Part shown: one piece after another, positions 25,263 through 34,279 of the stretch | Numbering within the stretch: position 1 is the first letter of the stretch | How the letters are laid out: the number at the start of each line of letters is the position of its first letter | DNA from: Methylococcales bacterium | Lineage (GTDB): Bacteria > Pseudomonadota > Gammaproteobacteria > Methylococcales > Methylomonadaceae | Length of the DNA stretch: 43,661 bases | Direction: 5' to 3' | Assembly (NCBI GenBank): GCA_028714175.1 | Contig: JAQTMV010000012.1 | Location: 1 to 43,661, forward strand | Notes under the pieces: generated by a model | The model's database searches: none | What the model was told of the DNA's origin: nothing | Seen by the model: only the letters and a program-made list of their open reading frames with translations | Made by a program: the position numbers and the translations under genes

Positions 25263-25709
25263 TTAACACTTCCTCAAACAAACCAGCTGTGTCGATTGCC
25301 AGCCCAGTTTCTGATAAAAATTCAAAGCGGCCAGATTATTTTTATCAGCCAATAGCTGCAAGCGTTTAAGCCCCTGACACTCAGCCCAATAAATTGCCTC
25401 GGCAAGCAATTTTTCTCCAATACCCTGATGACGAAAATCAGCCGTGACAATCAGATCTTCAAGTAAACCCACCGGACCGCCTTCCGCTGTTGAAATCAAG
25501 GTTTGTACGGTACACATGCCCAGCACTTTGTTTTCATTAAGAGATTCAGCCACCAGGATACAATCCTTTACGCTTTCTAGCAGCAGACTCAATCCACAGG
25601 CCTGTTTGTCCGGATCAAAAACAAAATCTGTTTCAATAGTAAACAGTTCCTTTAATAGCCTGACAAGTTGTGCAATATCGGATGGTTTTGCTGTTCGTAT
25701 AGTAATCAT
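25263..25709 (-). CDS. GNAT-family N-acetyltransferase
   Basis: An about 148-aa cytoplasmic GNAT enzyme. The acetyl-CoA-binding motif is in VTADFRHQGIGEKLLAEAIY (RHQGIG), with a beta bulge strand VGLLEDLIV just before and DKNNLAALNFYQKLGW near the end, as usual. Acceptor unknown. The ATG at 25707-25709 is chosen over the TTG three codons earlier; neither has a good ribosome site. It stands about 60 bp upstream of modA on the same strand and could be the first gene of that transcript, without a functional link that I can see. Confidence 0.85.
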   Translation of the reverse strand: MITIRTAKPSDIAQLVRLLKELFTIETDFVFDPDKQACGLSLLLESVKDCILVAESLNENKVLGMCTVQTLISTAEGGPVGLLEDLIVTADFRHQGIGEKLLAEAIYWAECQGLKRLQLLADKNNLAALNFYQKLGWQSTQLVCLRKC

Positions 25710-25888
25710 TGTTAACAATGTACGGTTTCTGACAATTCGTTACAAAGACCTTGTTGCTTTGTTGAATTTAAACTCACACTCTATCCTGTACAAACCCGCT
25801 AAAACGGGCTATTTGGCTGGATTTCAGGATAACAATAAATAACTGATCATAACACCGAAGCAGACTTACAGACACGGAAAGTTGTTAT

Positions 25889-27499
25889 TCAATTATTTTT
25901 CCTGATGCTGAAAAAACTTAATTTCTTCTGCCACGATTTATCAACCGGTCTTATTGGCAAAGGAAATAAAACAGTCACTTTTAAACCACCCAATTGAGAT
26001 ACACCCAGGATCAAGTCAGCATTATGAATACCGGCAATTCTCTGTACGATTGAAAAACCAAGCCCGGTACCTTTTACCGTATTCGCTGTTTCAACACAGC
26101 GATGAAAACGTTCCAGGGATTTTTCATATTGATCGGGGGGTATGCCAGGCCCTGAATCTTCAACACAAAGTTGCAGGTATTTCTCTTGCCCCGTCACGGT
26201 TATCAATACATTGCCTTTGACGGGGGTATATTTGATCGCGTTATCAATAATATTGCGGATCAAAATCGCAACCAATGGTCCGTTAACGATAACCGGTACG
26301 GCATTATCCTCAACATACTCCATAATTATCTGCTTCTTATGCGCCTCCGGTTCCAGTTCGGCGATAACATGTATGACTTCACGACTCACCATCGTGTTCT
26401 GTTTGGTTATAAACTCCGTATTGGATTCAATGCGCGAGAAGGTCAGCAATTGCTGCACCATATAAGACATTCTATTTACACCTTGTTTAATGCGGGACAG
26501 GGCCTGTTTACGCACCTCCTCATCGGTTGTTCTCAAGGCGACATGAGCCTGTGTCAGCAAGCCCGCTAAAGGTGTTCTTAGTTCATGCGAAGCATCGGCA
26601 GTAAAGCGGCGCTCATGCTCAAAAGCCCGTTCAAGCTGGACAAAAAGAGTATTGATTTCATTAACCATCGGCACTATTTCATTGGGGAGCCTTTTGAGGG
26701 ATAACGGTTTAAGGTAGCTGGCTTCACGTTTTGCGAGCGATTTTTCCAGGCGATTTACGGGCTTTAGGGACAGACCCACGATAAACCAGATGACTACACC
26801 CAAAAAAGGCAACCCGATAAGAAACTGGGTGACCAATTGAGAAGATATTTCATCCGTTAATTCAGCCCTGATCTCTTCTCTTTGACCGACATGGATAATA
26901 TATTCACCCGTTGAATTGGAAATGCTGTAAACATGCCAAACATTATTATCAATATTGGTTTCGCTGAAGCCAAAAGTTGAAGATGAAAAAGCAAATTTTG
27001 GCGCACTATCGGAACGTAACAATAATCCATATTTTTTAGACCATAGCTGAAAAGCAATTTTTCTTTCGTATTTATGTCCTAATGCATCCACTTGCAACAG
27101 ATCATCAAAAACAGGCCATAGCCGCTTATCAATATTGCTTTTATTGAAACCATGAACTGAAAACTCAGGTGCATTTTTTGAACGAAGCAGCAAGCCATCA
27201 TCTTCAGACCATAGCTGAAAAGCGCTTTTTCTTTTGAACTTATGTTTTAAATTATAGGTGTGTACAAGCTCATCAGCCTTTTCTTGCTCCTGATTCCAAT
27301 GCCCAGACAAGGCGCCTTCACGCAGCAGGCTTTCTACAAAGGCATTAAGCACTTTTGCCGATTGTGCAAGCTCTGCATCAAACAGATTGGCGACTTCACC
27401 GCGCGTTACTTTATAGCTTATATAGGCTGCAATTCCCCATATCAGCATGGAAGCTGACAGCAGACTGACTAACAATAATTGCCGAAGAGAATAATTCAT
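25889..27499 (-). CDS. QseC-like sensor histidine kinase with a duplicated sensor segment
   Basis: Inner-membrane sensor kinase, partner of the response regulator gene it overlaps by four bases. The order is TM1 (8-26), periplasmic domain (about 30-225), TM2 (about 226-245), HAMP-like linker, dimerisation helix with FTADASHELRTPLAG (phosphoacceptor H305), N box RNIIDNAIKYTP, G1 DSGPGIP and G2 TGLGFS. In QseC-type kinases the periplasmic 2CSK_N domain has one motif of the form KxAFQLWxxxGLLLRSxxAP...GF...NID..WxVY; here it occurs twice, at 86-131 and 142-192. At 536 aa it is some 60-80 residues longer than usual. Signal unknown. Confidence 0.92.
   Translation of the reverse strand: MNYSLRQLLLVSLLSASMLIWGIAAYISYKVTRGEVANLFDAELAQSAKVLNAFVESLLREGALSGHWNQEQEKADELVHTYNLKHKFKRKSAFQLWSEDDGLLLRSKNAPEFSVHGFNKSNIDKRLWPVFDDLLQVDALGHKYERKIAFQLWSKKYGLLLRSDSAPKFAFSSSTFGFSETNIDNNVWHVYSISNSTGEYIIHVGQREEIRAELTDEISSQLVTQFLIGLPFLGVVIWFIVGLSLKPVNRLEKSLAKREASYLKPLSLKRLPNEIVPMVNEINTLFVQLERAFEHERRFTADASHELRTPLAGLLTQAHVALRTTDEEVRKQALSRIKQGVNRMSYMVQQLLTFSRIESNTEFITKQNTMVSREVIHVIAELEPEAHKKQIIMEYVEDNAVPVIVNGPLVAILIRNIIDNAIKYTPVKGNVLITVTGQEKYLQLCVEDSGPGIPPDQYEKSLERFHRCVETANTVKGTGLGFSIVQRIAGIHNADLILGVSQLGGLKVTVLFPLPIRPVDKSWQKKLSFFSIRKNN
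26924..27244 (-). repeat. Internal tandem duplication inside the histidine kinase gene
   Basis: The segments 27107-27244 and 26924-27076 encode HKFKRKSAFQLWSEDDGLLL and HKYERKIAFQLWSKKYGLLL, each followed by similar text to NID...W. They share an 18-base identical stretch at DNA level (AGACCATAGCTGAAAAGC on the plus strand), so the duplication is fairly recent or kept similar. Confidence 0.8.
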
Positions 27500-28164
27500 T
27501 GCTCGTCGTCACTATCAATAATATAACCCACGCCTCTGACTGTGCGAATAAGTGCGGGATCGAGTTTTTTTCTCAGATAATGAATATGAACCTCGACGGT
27601 ATTGCTTTCAACATCAGAGTCCCATGAGTAAAGACTTTCTTCAAGCCTGGAACGGGAAACAACCTTACCAATATTACTCATCAGAAAACTCAATATCTCA
27701 AATTCTTTTTGCGACAGATCAACCTTTTCATTGTTAAAGGTAACCTGATGAGAGGCGGGATCCAGAACAACCCCTTTATACTCAATAGTAGGCGCCCCTC
27801 TACCCTCACTCCTTCTGGCCAGCGCTCTTAACCGGGCGCAGACCTCGTCCAGTTCAAACGGTTTAATAACAAAATCATCGGCGCCGCTATCCAAACCCAG
27901 TACCCGATCAGGAATCGTATCCCTTGCCGTTAAAACCATCACGGGGGTTTCATCTTTACGGCTTCTCAAGGCTCGCAAGATAGCCATGCCATCCATATCA
28001 GGCAAGCCCAGGTCCAATACGACCAGTTCATAACTATTGAGCTTCAAAGCCTCATCGGCAAGCTTGCCACTGGTTAGCCAGTCAACCGCATAACCTTCCA
28101 TTTTTAAGCCTGCAACCAGGCCATCACCCAGTATTTCATCATCTTCAACCAGTAAAAGTCTCAT
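27496..28164 (-). CDS. OmpR/PhoB-family response regulator (QseB-like)
   Basis: DNA-binding response regulator of 222 aa. The receiver domain (1-115) has the acidic pair D8-D9, phosphoacceptor D51 in VVLDLGLPDMDG, T79 in VLTA and K101 in KPF. The winged-helix effector domain (about 128-218) has LSQKEFEILSFLMSNIGKVV and VHIHYLRKKL, ending RTVRGVGYIID. Its stop overlaps the start of the kinase gene (ATGA type), so both are one operon with the regulator first, as in qseBC. Promoter is not clear; the upstream region is decayed murJ. Confidence 0.94.
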   Translation of the reverse strand: MRLLLVEDDEILGDGLVAGLKMEGYAVDWLTSGKLADEALKLNSYELVVLDLGLPDMDGMAILRALRSRKDETPVMVLTARDTIPDRVLGLDSGADDFVIKPFELDEVCARLRALARRSEGRGAPTIEYKGVVLDPASHQVTFNNEKVDLSQKEFEILSFLMSNIGKVVSRSRLEESLYSWDSDVESNTVEVHIHYLRKKLDPALIRTVRGVGYIIDSDDEQ

Positions 28165-28257
28165 TCTACCTCCATAAATTAATTAAAGAGAATCTCTAAA
28201 AATCCCCTGAACATTGACGAAACTATTTAGCGCATTTCAAGCTCCTTCTCCAAAGGC

Positions 28258-28716
28258 TTAGCAGTCAAATGTCCCGGCCTTAAGCCCGTCAATACCAATA
28301 TATCCCGGCAAACCAATCGAGTAAGTGCTGAGGCTCCGTCCTGTCAAATGTACGTCTCTGGTGCTGAATTCATTATACTGAAATAATGTAGATAACACCG
28401 GTTCGGCCAATAACAGCAAGCCAATAGTCGCAGGCATGCCCACCAGAAGTATCAAATGCAAGCCTCAATCCAGCGCATTTGAAAAAGCTGCCGAATCTTC
28501 TGCGGCATGATATTTAGCCAGACCGGGTAAAATCGCCGTTCCCAGAGCAAGCCCCAATCATGCAAATATTGAGAAAAACGGGCGATATGGCGGGTATGGC
28601 AAACTTGTCAAAAATGCGCGCAATCAACATGTCCCGCACAAACCCCGGAATTCGTGAAATCAGCGTCATACTACTCACAACCACAGTTGCTTTAAAAGCT
28701 TTTCGCTCAAAGTCAC
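28258..28716 (-). pseudogene. murJ: murJ/mviN lipid II flippase remnant with internal deletions
   Basis: MurJ flips lipid II across the inner membrane. On the minus strand three collinear pieces are readable: an N-terminal SEKLLKATVVVSSMTLISRI and PGFVRDMLIARIF (about 28640-28716), a middle PAISPVFLNICMIGA, and a C-terminal GTAILPGLAKYHAAEDSAAF followed by LHLILLVGMPATIGLLLLAE and VLSTLFQYNEF, ending at a stop at 28258. About 150 codons are left of some 510, with in-frame stops (FSNALD is followed by TGA). Since MurJ is usually essential, a working copy should exist elsewhere. Confidence 0.8.
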
Positions 28717-28860
28717 ATCTTTATTTGGAACAAATTATTTAGAAAATAATTGATATTGTATAATAATTGGTCACCGGACATATAAGCATCCTGTTAATGC
28801 GGCCTGTTTTTATAGCAAAAAAATCAAACCAGCACAGGGAACAAGAACATCCGAAACGCA

Positions 28861-29199
28861 TTGAAAAGTTCATCAGACAGCGTTCTGCCACGAACGATTG
28901 CGGTTATCGGCGGCGGACCGGCAGGATTAATGGCTGCGAAAGTTTTAAACCAGGCAGGAATACAGGTTGATCTTTATGATGGCATGCCTTCAGTGGGGCG
29001 AAAGTTTCTGACGGCCGGCAAAGGTGGGCTGAATATTTCCCACTCCGAGCCATTTGACTGATTCCTGTCTTGTTACGGGTCGTGTCACGCCTATATTGAG
29101 CTGATGCTTAATAATTTTATGCCTGAGGATTTGCGGGCATGGGTAGCAGTACTTGCCCAAAGAGGTATTACGGTTGAACCTCTTAAGCCTTTATCTTGA
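28861..29199 (+). pseudogene. HI0933-like (BaiN/YhiN-type) flavoprotein remnant
   Basis: The frame begins with a FAD-binding Rossmann motif (AVIGGGPAGLMAAKVLNQAG, GxGxxG) and the family text GRKFLTAGKGGLNISHSEPF. A TGA follows D (29059-29061), after which the same frame continues FLSCYGSCHAYIELMLNNFM and DLRAWVAVLAQRGITVEP to a second stop at 29197-29199. A single change such as CGA to TGA would explain the first stop. The remaining 280 or so residues of the family are missing. It abuts the murJ remnant back to back. Confidence 0.8.
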
Positions 29200-29480
29200 T
29201 TTGGCTTCCGATAAAGACTTACTTTTTGAATCAATATAGGAACCTGCATAAAATAATTTGCGCAAGCATGTGAAATAATTTTTCGATGCAGGTGCGGATT
29301 TATCCATACTGTGCGAATAAATTCGCATCTATACTTATTTAACTTATTTCGTACTGATTACTTAGCCATTATAGAAACAAAACAAAATATGAATAACAGA
29401 AACACCGTATCAAAGCCTATAGCAAACAATGGATATTCACTGTTTTCAATTTTTTCCAGAGCTGTTTGAAAGGGGCGATT

Positions 29481-30332
29481 ATGAAAACTCCAAAAAGTCT
29501 CGAACCCCTGGTCCATGACGGCCTCGTCGACGAAGTTATACGGCCGTTAAAAAGTGGCAAGGAGGCGGCTGTCTATGTTGTACTCTCTGAAGGTGAAATA
29601 CGCTGCGCCAAAGTCTATAAGGAGGCCAACAAACGCGGTTTTCACAAGCAGGCCTTGTATCAGGAAGGACGCAAGGTGCGAAATAGCCGCCAGGCGCGCG
29701 CTATGGAAAAAAACACCCGGTTTGGCCGAAAGCAACAGGAAGCAGTATGGCAAAATGCAGAGGTCGATGCCTTATATCGACTTGCCGCTGCCGGTGTGCG
29801 TGTTCCGCAGCCTTATAACTTTGTCGAGGGCGTGTTGCTAATGGAACTGGTTACTGATGAGCACGGCGCAGCAGCGCCAAGACTGAATGATTTGGAATTG
29901 ACCCGTGAACAGGCATTGGAGTACCACGGCTTACTGATTAAAGAAGTGGTCAGAATGCTTTGCACTGGACTCGTCCACGGTGATCTGTCTGAATTCAACA
30001 TACTGATTGACGCCCATGGCCCGGTTATCATCGATTTACCACAAGCTGTTGATGCGGCGGCTAACAATAACGCAGCAAGAATGCTGGAACGTGACGTCAA
30101 CAATCTGGCCGCCTATTTTGGCCGCTTTGCGCCTGAGTTACTTGCCACCAGCTATGGTAAAGAAATCTGGAAGATTTACGAGAGCGGCAATTTAACTCCT
30201 GACGTCAAACTGACCGGCCATTTCAAAAACAGCAATAAAGTAGCCGATGTAAAAAGTATCATGCAGGAAATCAATGATGCACGGGACGATGCAATGAGCC
30301 GTAAAGCGCGTAAATACGAGCGGGAAGACTAA
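29481..30332 (+). CDS. RIO-family serine protein kinase
   Basis: An atypical protein kinase related to RIO1. The 283-aa protein contains LKSGKEAAVYVVLSEGEIRC (nucleotide loop), CAKVYKEANKRGF with the ATP-anchoring lysine, VPQPYNFVEGVLLMELV (hinge), HGDLSEFNIL (catalytic loop) and VIIDLPQAVD (metal-binding loop). Bacterial RIO kinases have no firmly defined target; a role near ribosome maturation or translation is inferred from archaeal and eukaryal relatives. The ATG at 29481 is chosen over an upstream TTG (29466) because AAAGGGG lies six bases before it. It has no clear operon partner. Confidence 0.9.
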   Translation: MKTPKSLEPLVHDGLVDEVIRPLKSGKEAAVYVVLSEGEIRCAKVYKEANKRGFHKQALYQEGRKVRNSRQARAMEKNTRFGRKQQEAVWQNAEVDALYRLAAAGVRVPQPYNFVEGVLLMELVTDEHGAAAPRLNDLELTREQALEYHGLLIKEVVRMLCTGLVHGDLSEFNILIDAHGPVIIDLPQAVDAAANNNAARMLERDVNNLAAYFGRFAPELLATSYGKEIWKIYESGNLTPDVKLTGHFKNSNKVADVKSIMQEINDARDDAMSRKARKYERED

Positions 30333-30337
30333 TCAAC

Positions 30338-30430
30338 ATGGCTCAACAGGTAGATTTTGCAATCCAGAATCTCCGTTTACCGGTTAAACCAAAGCTGGCA
30401 ACCAATCCGCAAAATGCCCTGGCTGTATAA
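30338..30430 (+). CDS. Possible 30-residue ORF after the RIO kinase gene
   Basis: Five bases after the kinase stop an ATG opens a short frame (MAQQVDFAIQNLRLPVKPKL and ten more residues). There is no distinct ribosome site apart from GGGAAG in the end of the kinase gene (30322-30327). It has no recognisable motif. It may be a real small protein, a gene remnant or chance. Confidence 0.2.
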   Translation: MAQQVDFAIQNLRLPVKPKLATNPQNALAV

Positions 30431-30478
30431 GCACCGCGACTAAACATACTGAAACCCTATAACAGACCAGCTGTCAGA

Positions 30479-32389
30479 TTAGAGTGTTTTAAGATATTCG
30501 ACCAGAGCCTGCCGCTGGCTGTCATTAATTGGCGGCAACTTTTCCAGTTCAAACTTTCCCGCTGCATCTCTGATCGGCTTGCCGGTATTATCAAGCTTGA
30601 TTATCGGAGTATTACCCGCAGCATATTCGTGCCCATTGTTTTTATTACCCGGTAGCGAAGTATCGAATACAAACAAGCCTGGATAGGCAAACACATCCTT
30701 GCTGACCAATCCGACTTTTACCGGATCAAATTCCCGGCTGCCAACGGTAAACCGATTGGATCGGCATTTTTTTCCTGCGGCAATTTCAGCGTCGCTGCAA
30801 CTGGGCAGAAACAGTTCATAAAGATTTGGCACAGAGCCATTATGCAGATAAGGCGCTGTCGCCCAGATGCCGTTTAAAGGGCGTGCCTTGTAGGCGAGTA
30901 GACTGCCGGGAATAGTTTCATTGATTTCAAAATCAACATGCCGCTCAGTCTTGTCTATGATCGGATTACTGGCTAGGGCAACCAGAAAATCATAGACCTG
31001 CTCAATGCCGCGGCGAAAAGCCGACTTGTCGTGATCCGGTTCCAGTATCACGCCCTTTGTCGCTTTTTGAAGTGCGGGCAGGACGCGGGTTGTTTCGCCA
31101 AAAACTTCGTTGGAATTTGGGATGGGCTCGCCTTTAAACAAGCCACTTTTGCCTTGGGCAGAAATCGCATTTATCGCCATCGCCGGATCGGTGCCTATCT
31201 GCTGCAAACTGGCAAACTGGGCTATGACTCGCCGATCCGGGCTGCTGCGATCGAACTTGTCCGGGCTGCTATGACAGACATCGCATTTGTAATCGATAAA
31301 AACCTGCTTGCCCTGGTCTGCAAGTTTACGGTTAATAAGGGGCAGGATTGTTTCCGGCCATTCTGGAGATTCCAATGAAACCAGATGCTTTTCAAGTCTT
31401 ACCAGATTGCGCTGCACGGCTGAAGACCGGTAACCGACATCACCGGTATGTTTGTGTAAATCAAAGGTCGCAAACACACCGATCACTTCGCCGGTATTCC
31501 GGCTTAAGGGCCCCAAAAACCCTAAATGCTCATCCGGATTATTATCGCCTACGCCATTCCACTGCACAAAGTCATGGTACGGCGTATCCCACAAAAAAGG
31601 ATAGCTTACCGGTGCATTGGCAGGGTTGGCGTTCACATGGCCAGGAGTTAAATGCTCCATGATGCGATTGTAAATTCGCCCAAAGGCATCAAGCCGCCCA
31701 TAACCATAATGCACCAGTTGACTACCCTGCCTGGGCGCGTTGCTAATATTATAAACATTATGCTTTCTATAGAGTTCTTCCAGCATTATACGGAAATCTT
31801 CAGAATTATTTGCCACCTCTTTTTCCACCATTAATTTAGCGAGGCGATCAAATTTTGAAGCATCATCCAGCGTTGCCTTGATTGCTTTTTCAATACCCTC
31901 AAAGAATCCTTCAAAATCCGCAAGCGCAGGCGCGCCATCAATTCTTATGCCTGTGCCTTGGTAATTAATTTGCGTGGTATGACACGCAGCACAGGTAAAT
32001 CCCATATATTTTTTATCCTGATAACGGTCTTCCACAAACCCGACCGGCAGACCCTCCGGATTGTCATAACTGGGCCTCTGGGTCAGAAACCGGTATTTAT
32101 TCATGTTTTCGGAGTTACGGAAAAGATTTTTATTGTCTGCCTGTTCGAGAGACAGAAAAACTTCATAAGGCATAAAATCGGAACCCTGGGTAGTGAAGTA
32201 AAACCAGAGACTGTCGTAGCGATCCCAATTCTGGTCAAGATAGACAATCTTATCGGTAGTATCACCAAAAACATCTTTAGCTGATGTTTCAGCATAACGG
32301 TCTTTATCGGAGACCACGCCTTCGGATACATAGGTGCAATTACTCAGAAACAATAATGCCAACGCGCAGAGTGAGTAGAGTATTTTCAT
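30479..32389 (-). CDS. Di-heme cytochrome c lipoprotein, RoxA/cytochrome-c-peroxidase-like
   Basis: A 636-aa exported di-heme protein. The signal peptide ends in a lipobox (LFLSNC, C18), so it is membrane-anchored outside the cytoplasm. Two heme sites are visible: CAACH (133-137) and CDVCH (369-373). Family landmarks are PVGFVEDRYQDKKYMGFTCA, PVSYPFLWDTPYHDFVQWNG and RPLNGIWATAPYLHNGSVPN, close in type to the RoxA rubber oxygenase and related long di-heme peroxidase-like proteins. Activity (oxygenase or peroxidase) cannot be told from motifs. The start has GAGGAA upstream. It follows a catalase-fold gene by 53 bp on the same strand, probably one operon. Confidence 0.88.
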   Translation of the reverse strand: MKILYSLCALALLFLSNCTYVSEGVVSDKDRYAETSAKDVFGDTTDKIVYLDQNWDRYDSLWFYFTTQGSDFMPYEVFLSLEQADNKNLFRNSENMNKYRFLTQRPSYDNPEGLPVGFVEDRYQDKKYMGFTCAACHTTQINYQGTGIRIDGAPALADFEGFFEGIEKAIKATLDDASKFDRLAKLMVEKEVANNSEDFRIMLEELYRKHNVYNISNAPRQGSQLVHYGYGRLDAFGRIYNRIMEHLTPGHVNANPANAPVSYPFLWDTPYHDFVQWNGVGDNNPDEHLGFLGPLSRNTGEVIGVFATFDLHKHTGDVGYRSSAVQRNLVRLEKHLVSLESPEWPETILPLINRKLADQGKQVFIDYKCDVCHSSPDKFDRSSPDRRVIAQFASLQQIGTDPAMAINAISAQGKSGLFKGEPIPNSNEVFGETTRVLPALQKATKGVILEPDHDKSAFRRGIEQVYDFLVALASNPIIDKTERHVDFEINETIPGSLLAYKARPLNGIWATAPYLHNGSVPNLYELFLPSCSDAEIAAGKKCRSNRFTVGSREFDPVKVGLVSKDVFAYPGLFVFDTSLPGNKNNGHEYAAGNTPIIKLDNTGKPIRDAAGKFELEKLPPINDSQRQALVEYLKTL

Positions 32390-32442
32390 ATAAAATTCCT
32401 CGTCAAAGTGAGTTATGATAGCCGAGCCTTGAAAGCTTACAG

Positions 32443-33660
32443 CTACGACTTCAGTTTCTTCTGCTTCTTCGAACCTCTGGGATCGAGTTGATCATCTTGT
32501 TCCAGGCGATGTTTCGCTGAGGCCTGATAGACTGATTTTCGCAGTCGGTTGATACCGCCTATCGGCTGATGCCCGACAAGCGAATGCCAGGGAGTAAAAG
32601 ACAGCCGTTCGCATTGCTCGATGTTTTCTGTCATATCGACTTCAGCTTGCGGCGTAGGGATGGTAATTGTTGCAACCTTGATGAAAGGGTCATTCCATTC
32701 AAAACAGGCATTTTCGATGTCCTTGTCAAGGTCGTTCAGATCGGCCTTGCCACGGATTTGCAACATAAAATCAAAAATGATAGGTTCATTATTGCGCATC
32801 GTCGCGATCAGTGTTTCACGCAGATAGTTTTCAGAAGGTTGCGCGGGCATCTGGGCAGGGGGTAATTCTTTACGGGGCTTGGCCGAAAACTTCATCACCC
32901 GGTCCGGGCCGAACAGAAAGGGAGCCGCACTGAAATATTGAGCCCCTAATGGATTTATAACTGGATTAGCAGGGGATTTTATTTTCAGGACGATTTTAAA
33001 GCTTTCCAGTATTCGCGATATATCCTCCTCTGAAATGTTTTCAGCCTTGATATATTCAAGGATGAAGCGTTTTTGTTCCTCGGTTATTGTCGGATCTTTA
33101 AGCTTAAGCGGAGCGAAAAATCCGTCAGGTTTATCATTTTGCGTATCAAGAACTCTTTCCAGACGTAAATAATCCTCGGTATTGGCAAAGGCGAATACAG
33201 GCTGGTTGATCATCAAAAAATCCTGATTCTTGGCGCCGTTATCTTCAGTGATTACCTTTCCGCGGACATCTAATATTTTGCTTGCCATGCCTCGGCTGTT
33301 ATGTTTTCCGTCTTCTTCCAAATCCGGGGTCAACACCCCCGTTGCATTTGAAAAACGGATAATCGCATCGAATTTTCTGCCGGGCTTGTCAAAAAGACCA
33401 ACCTGTAGATTTTTGCCTATATTGGGATCGATTTCGAATATAGCTTTGACGCAGCCATGAGATTTTGGATGGACTCCTCTTAGAAACTGGATCGAAGAAG
33501 GATAATTCTCGCTTTGAAAATGACGCAGTTCATCCGGTATCGGATAACGTTTGTCGAGTAATTTAACGATAATATTAGCGATTTCGTCGATCTGTTTATC
33601 TTCAAGATCGGGATCTGGGATATGTTCAAAAGGGCATCTTGGTATATTTTCTTGCGGCAT
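32443..33660 (-). CDS. Catalase-family heme protein (catalase-related, SrpA/AOS-like group)
   Basis: A 405-aa protein with the core of the catalase fold but not a classical catalase. It has a candidate distal histidine in RGVHPKSHG (H64), IIRFSNATG where catalases have RFSTVAG, SRGMASKILDV, DFLMINQPVFAFANTEDYLR and, near the C-terminus, RLRKSVY with RxxxY (R374, Y378), the arrangement of the proximal heme tyrosine. It lacks a signal peptide. Relatives include small catalase-like proteins and allene-oxide-synthase domains, which act on peroxides or lipid hydroperoxides. The start has AGGAGAG seven bases upstream. First gene of a probable two-gene operon with the di-heme lipoprotein. Confidence 0.85.
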   Translation of the reverse strand: MPQENIPRCPFEHIPDPDLEDKQIDEIANIIVKLLDKRYPIPDELRHFQSENYPSSIQFLRGVHPKSHGCVKAIFEIDPNIGKNLQVGLFDKPGRKFDAIIRFSNATGVLTPDLEEDGKHNSRGMASKILDVRGKVITEDNGAKNQDFLMINQPVFAFANTEDYLRLERVLDTQNDKPDGFFAPLKLKDPTITEEQKRFILEYIKAENISEEDISRILESFKIVLKIKSPANPVINPLGAQYFSAAPFLFGPDRVMKFSAKPRKELPPAQMPAQPSENYLRETLIATMRNNEPIIFDFMLQIRGKADLNDLDKDIENACFEWNDPFIKVATITIPTPQAEVDMTENIEQCERLSFTPWHSLVGHQPIGGINRLRKSVYQASAKHRLEQDDQLDPRGSKKQKKLKS

Positions 33661-34279
33661 GGCTTGCTCTCCTCATTTTTATAAAACGAACATCGCAAGT
33701 GAAACAGTTGTAATTTTTATTGATGATTATCTTAACTTTCACTTGCTTACGGTTTAACGCGAGCCTTGATTGTTCTAGCAAACATCTTATCTTAACTGCA
33801 AATATTTGAATATGAGGCTGGTGGAGTACTACTGGCAAAACATAAGACTTACAAAATTAAATCATTGCTACTTCCAGTATGGCAGTTTTTTAATCAATGC
33901 CCGCATCCTAAGAAAAGGATGCACCGGATTTTAATGGTCTTGAATCTTACTGTTCAGCATTACTGGGATCATGCCTTATTCTGTCGAAACCACGAACTAT
34001 ACCAACATAGGCTCAGTTCCTATCGTACTCACAAAGATTCCGGATAGCAATGACAATTTCTGACAAAACAGTGTATTAAGGATAAAAAAGTGCTCGATCA
34101 AACCGGCATTGCCCGGATGAGACTTTACAATCCGGGCGATAACAGGAAGATAGAAATTGCCATCTTAAATCCTGTTGAGTTAAACCCATTGCGATAGCGG
34201 GGGTTCGATGGAACCTTTTTTGAAATCGTTGACGTCCGGGCTGTTCAACGGGAAGCCGTAAGTTTTGACGCCAGGAAGC
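33661..34279. other. Gene-free spacer with short hairpins
   Basis: No convincing gene in these 620 bases. Three small stems are present: GCATCCT / AGGATGC at 33904-33921, GCCCGGAT / ATCCGGGC at 34111-34137, and GGTTC / GAACC at 34202-34215 followed by six T residues, the last one terminator-like but short. The stretch should contain the promoter of the catalase-like operon, which I cannot place. Confidence 0.4.
34111..34137. repeat. Perfect 8-bp palindrome (GCCCGGAT / ATCCGGGC)
   Basis: Perfect arms at 34111-34118 and 34130-34137, extended by two weaker pairs, around an 11-base loop. There is no T tract. REP-like in composition. Confidence 0.45.

Noticed and set aside
30479-32389. Classical cytochrome c peroxidase (CcpA) call
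   Set aside because: At 636 aa with a lipobox and RoxA-like segments it is about twice the size of CcpA.
32443-33660. Classical monofunctional catalase
   Set aside because: Only the core motifs are present in altered form; usual catalase sequences such as RFSTVAG and the long N-terminal arm are missing.
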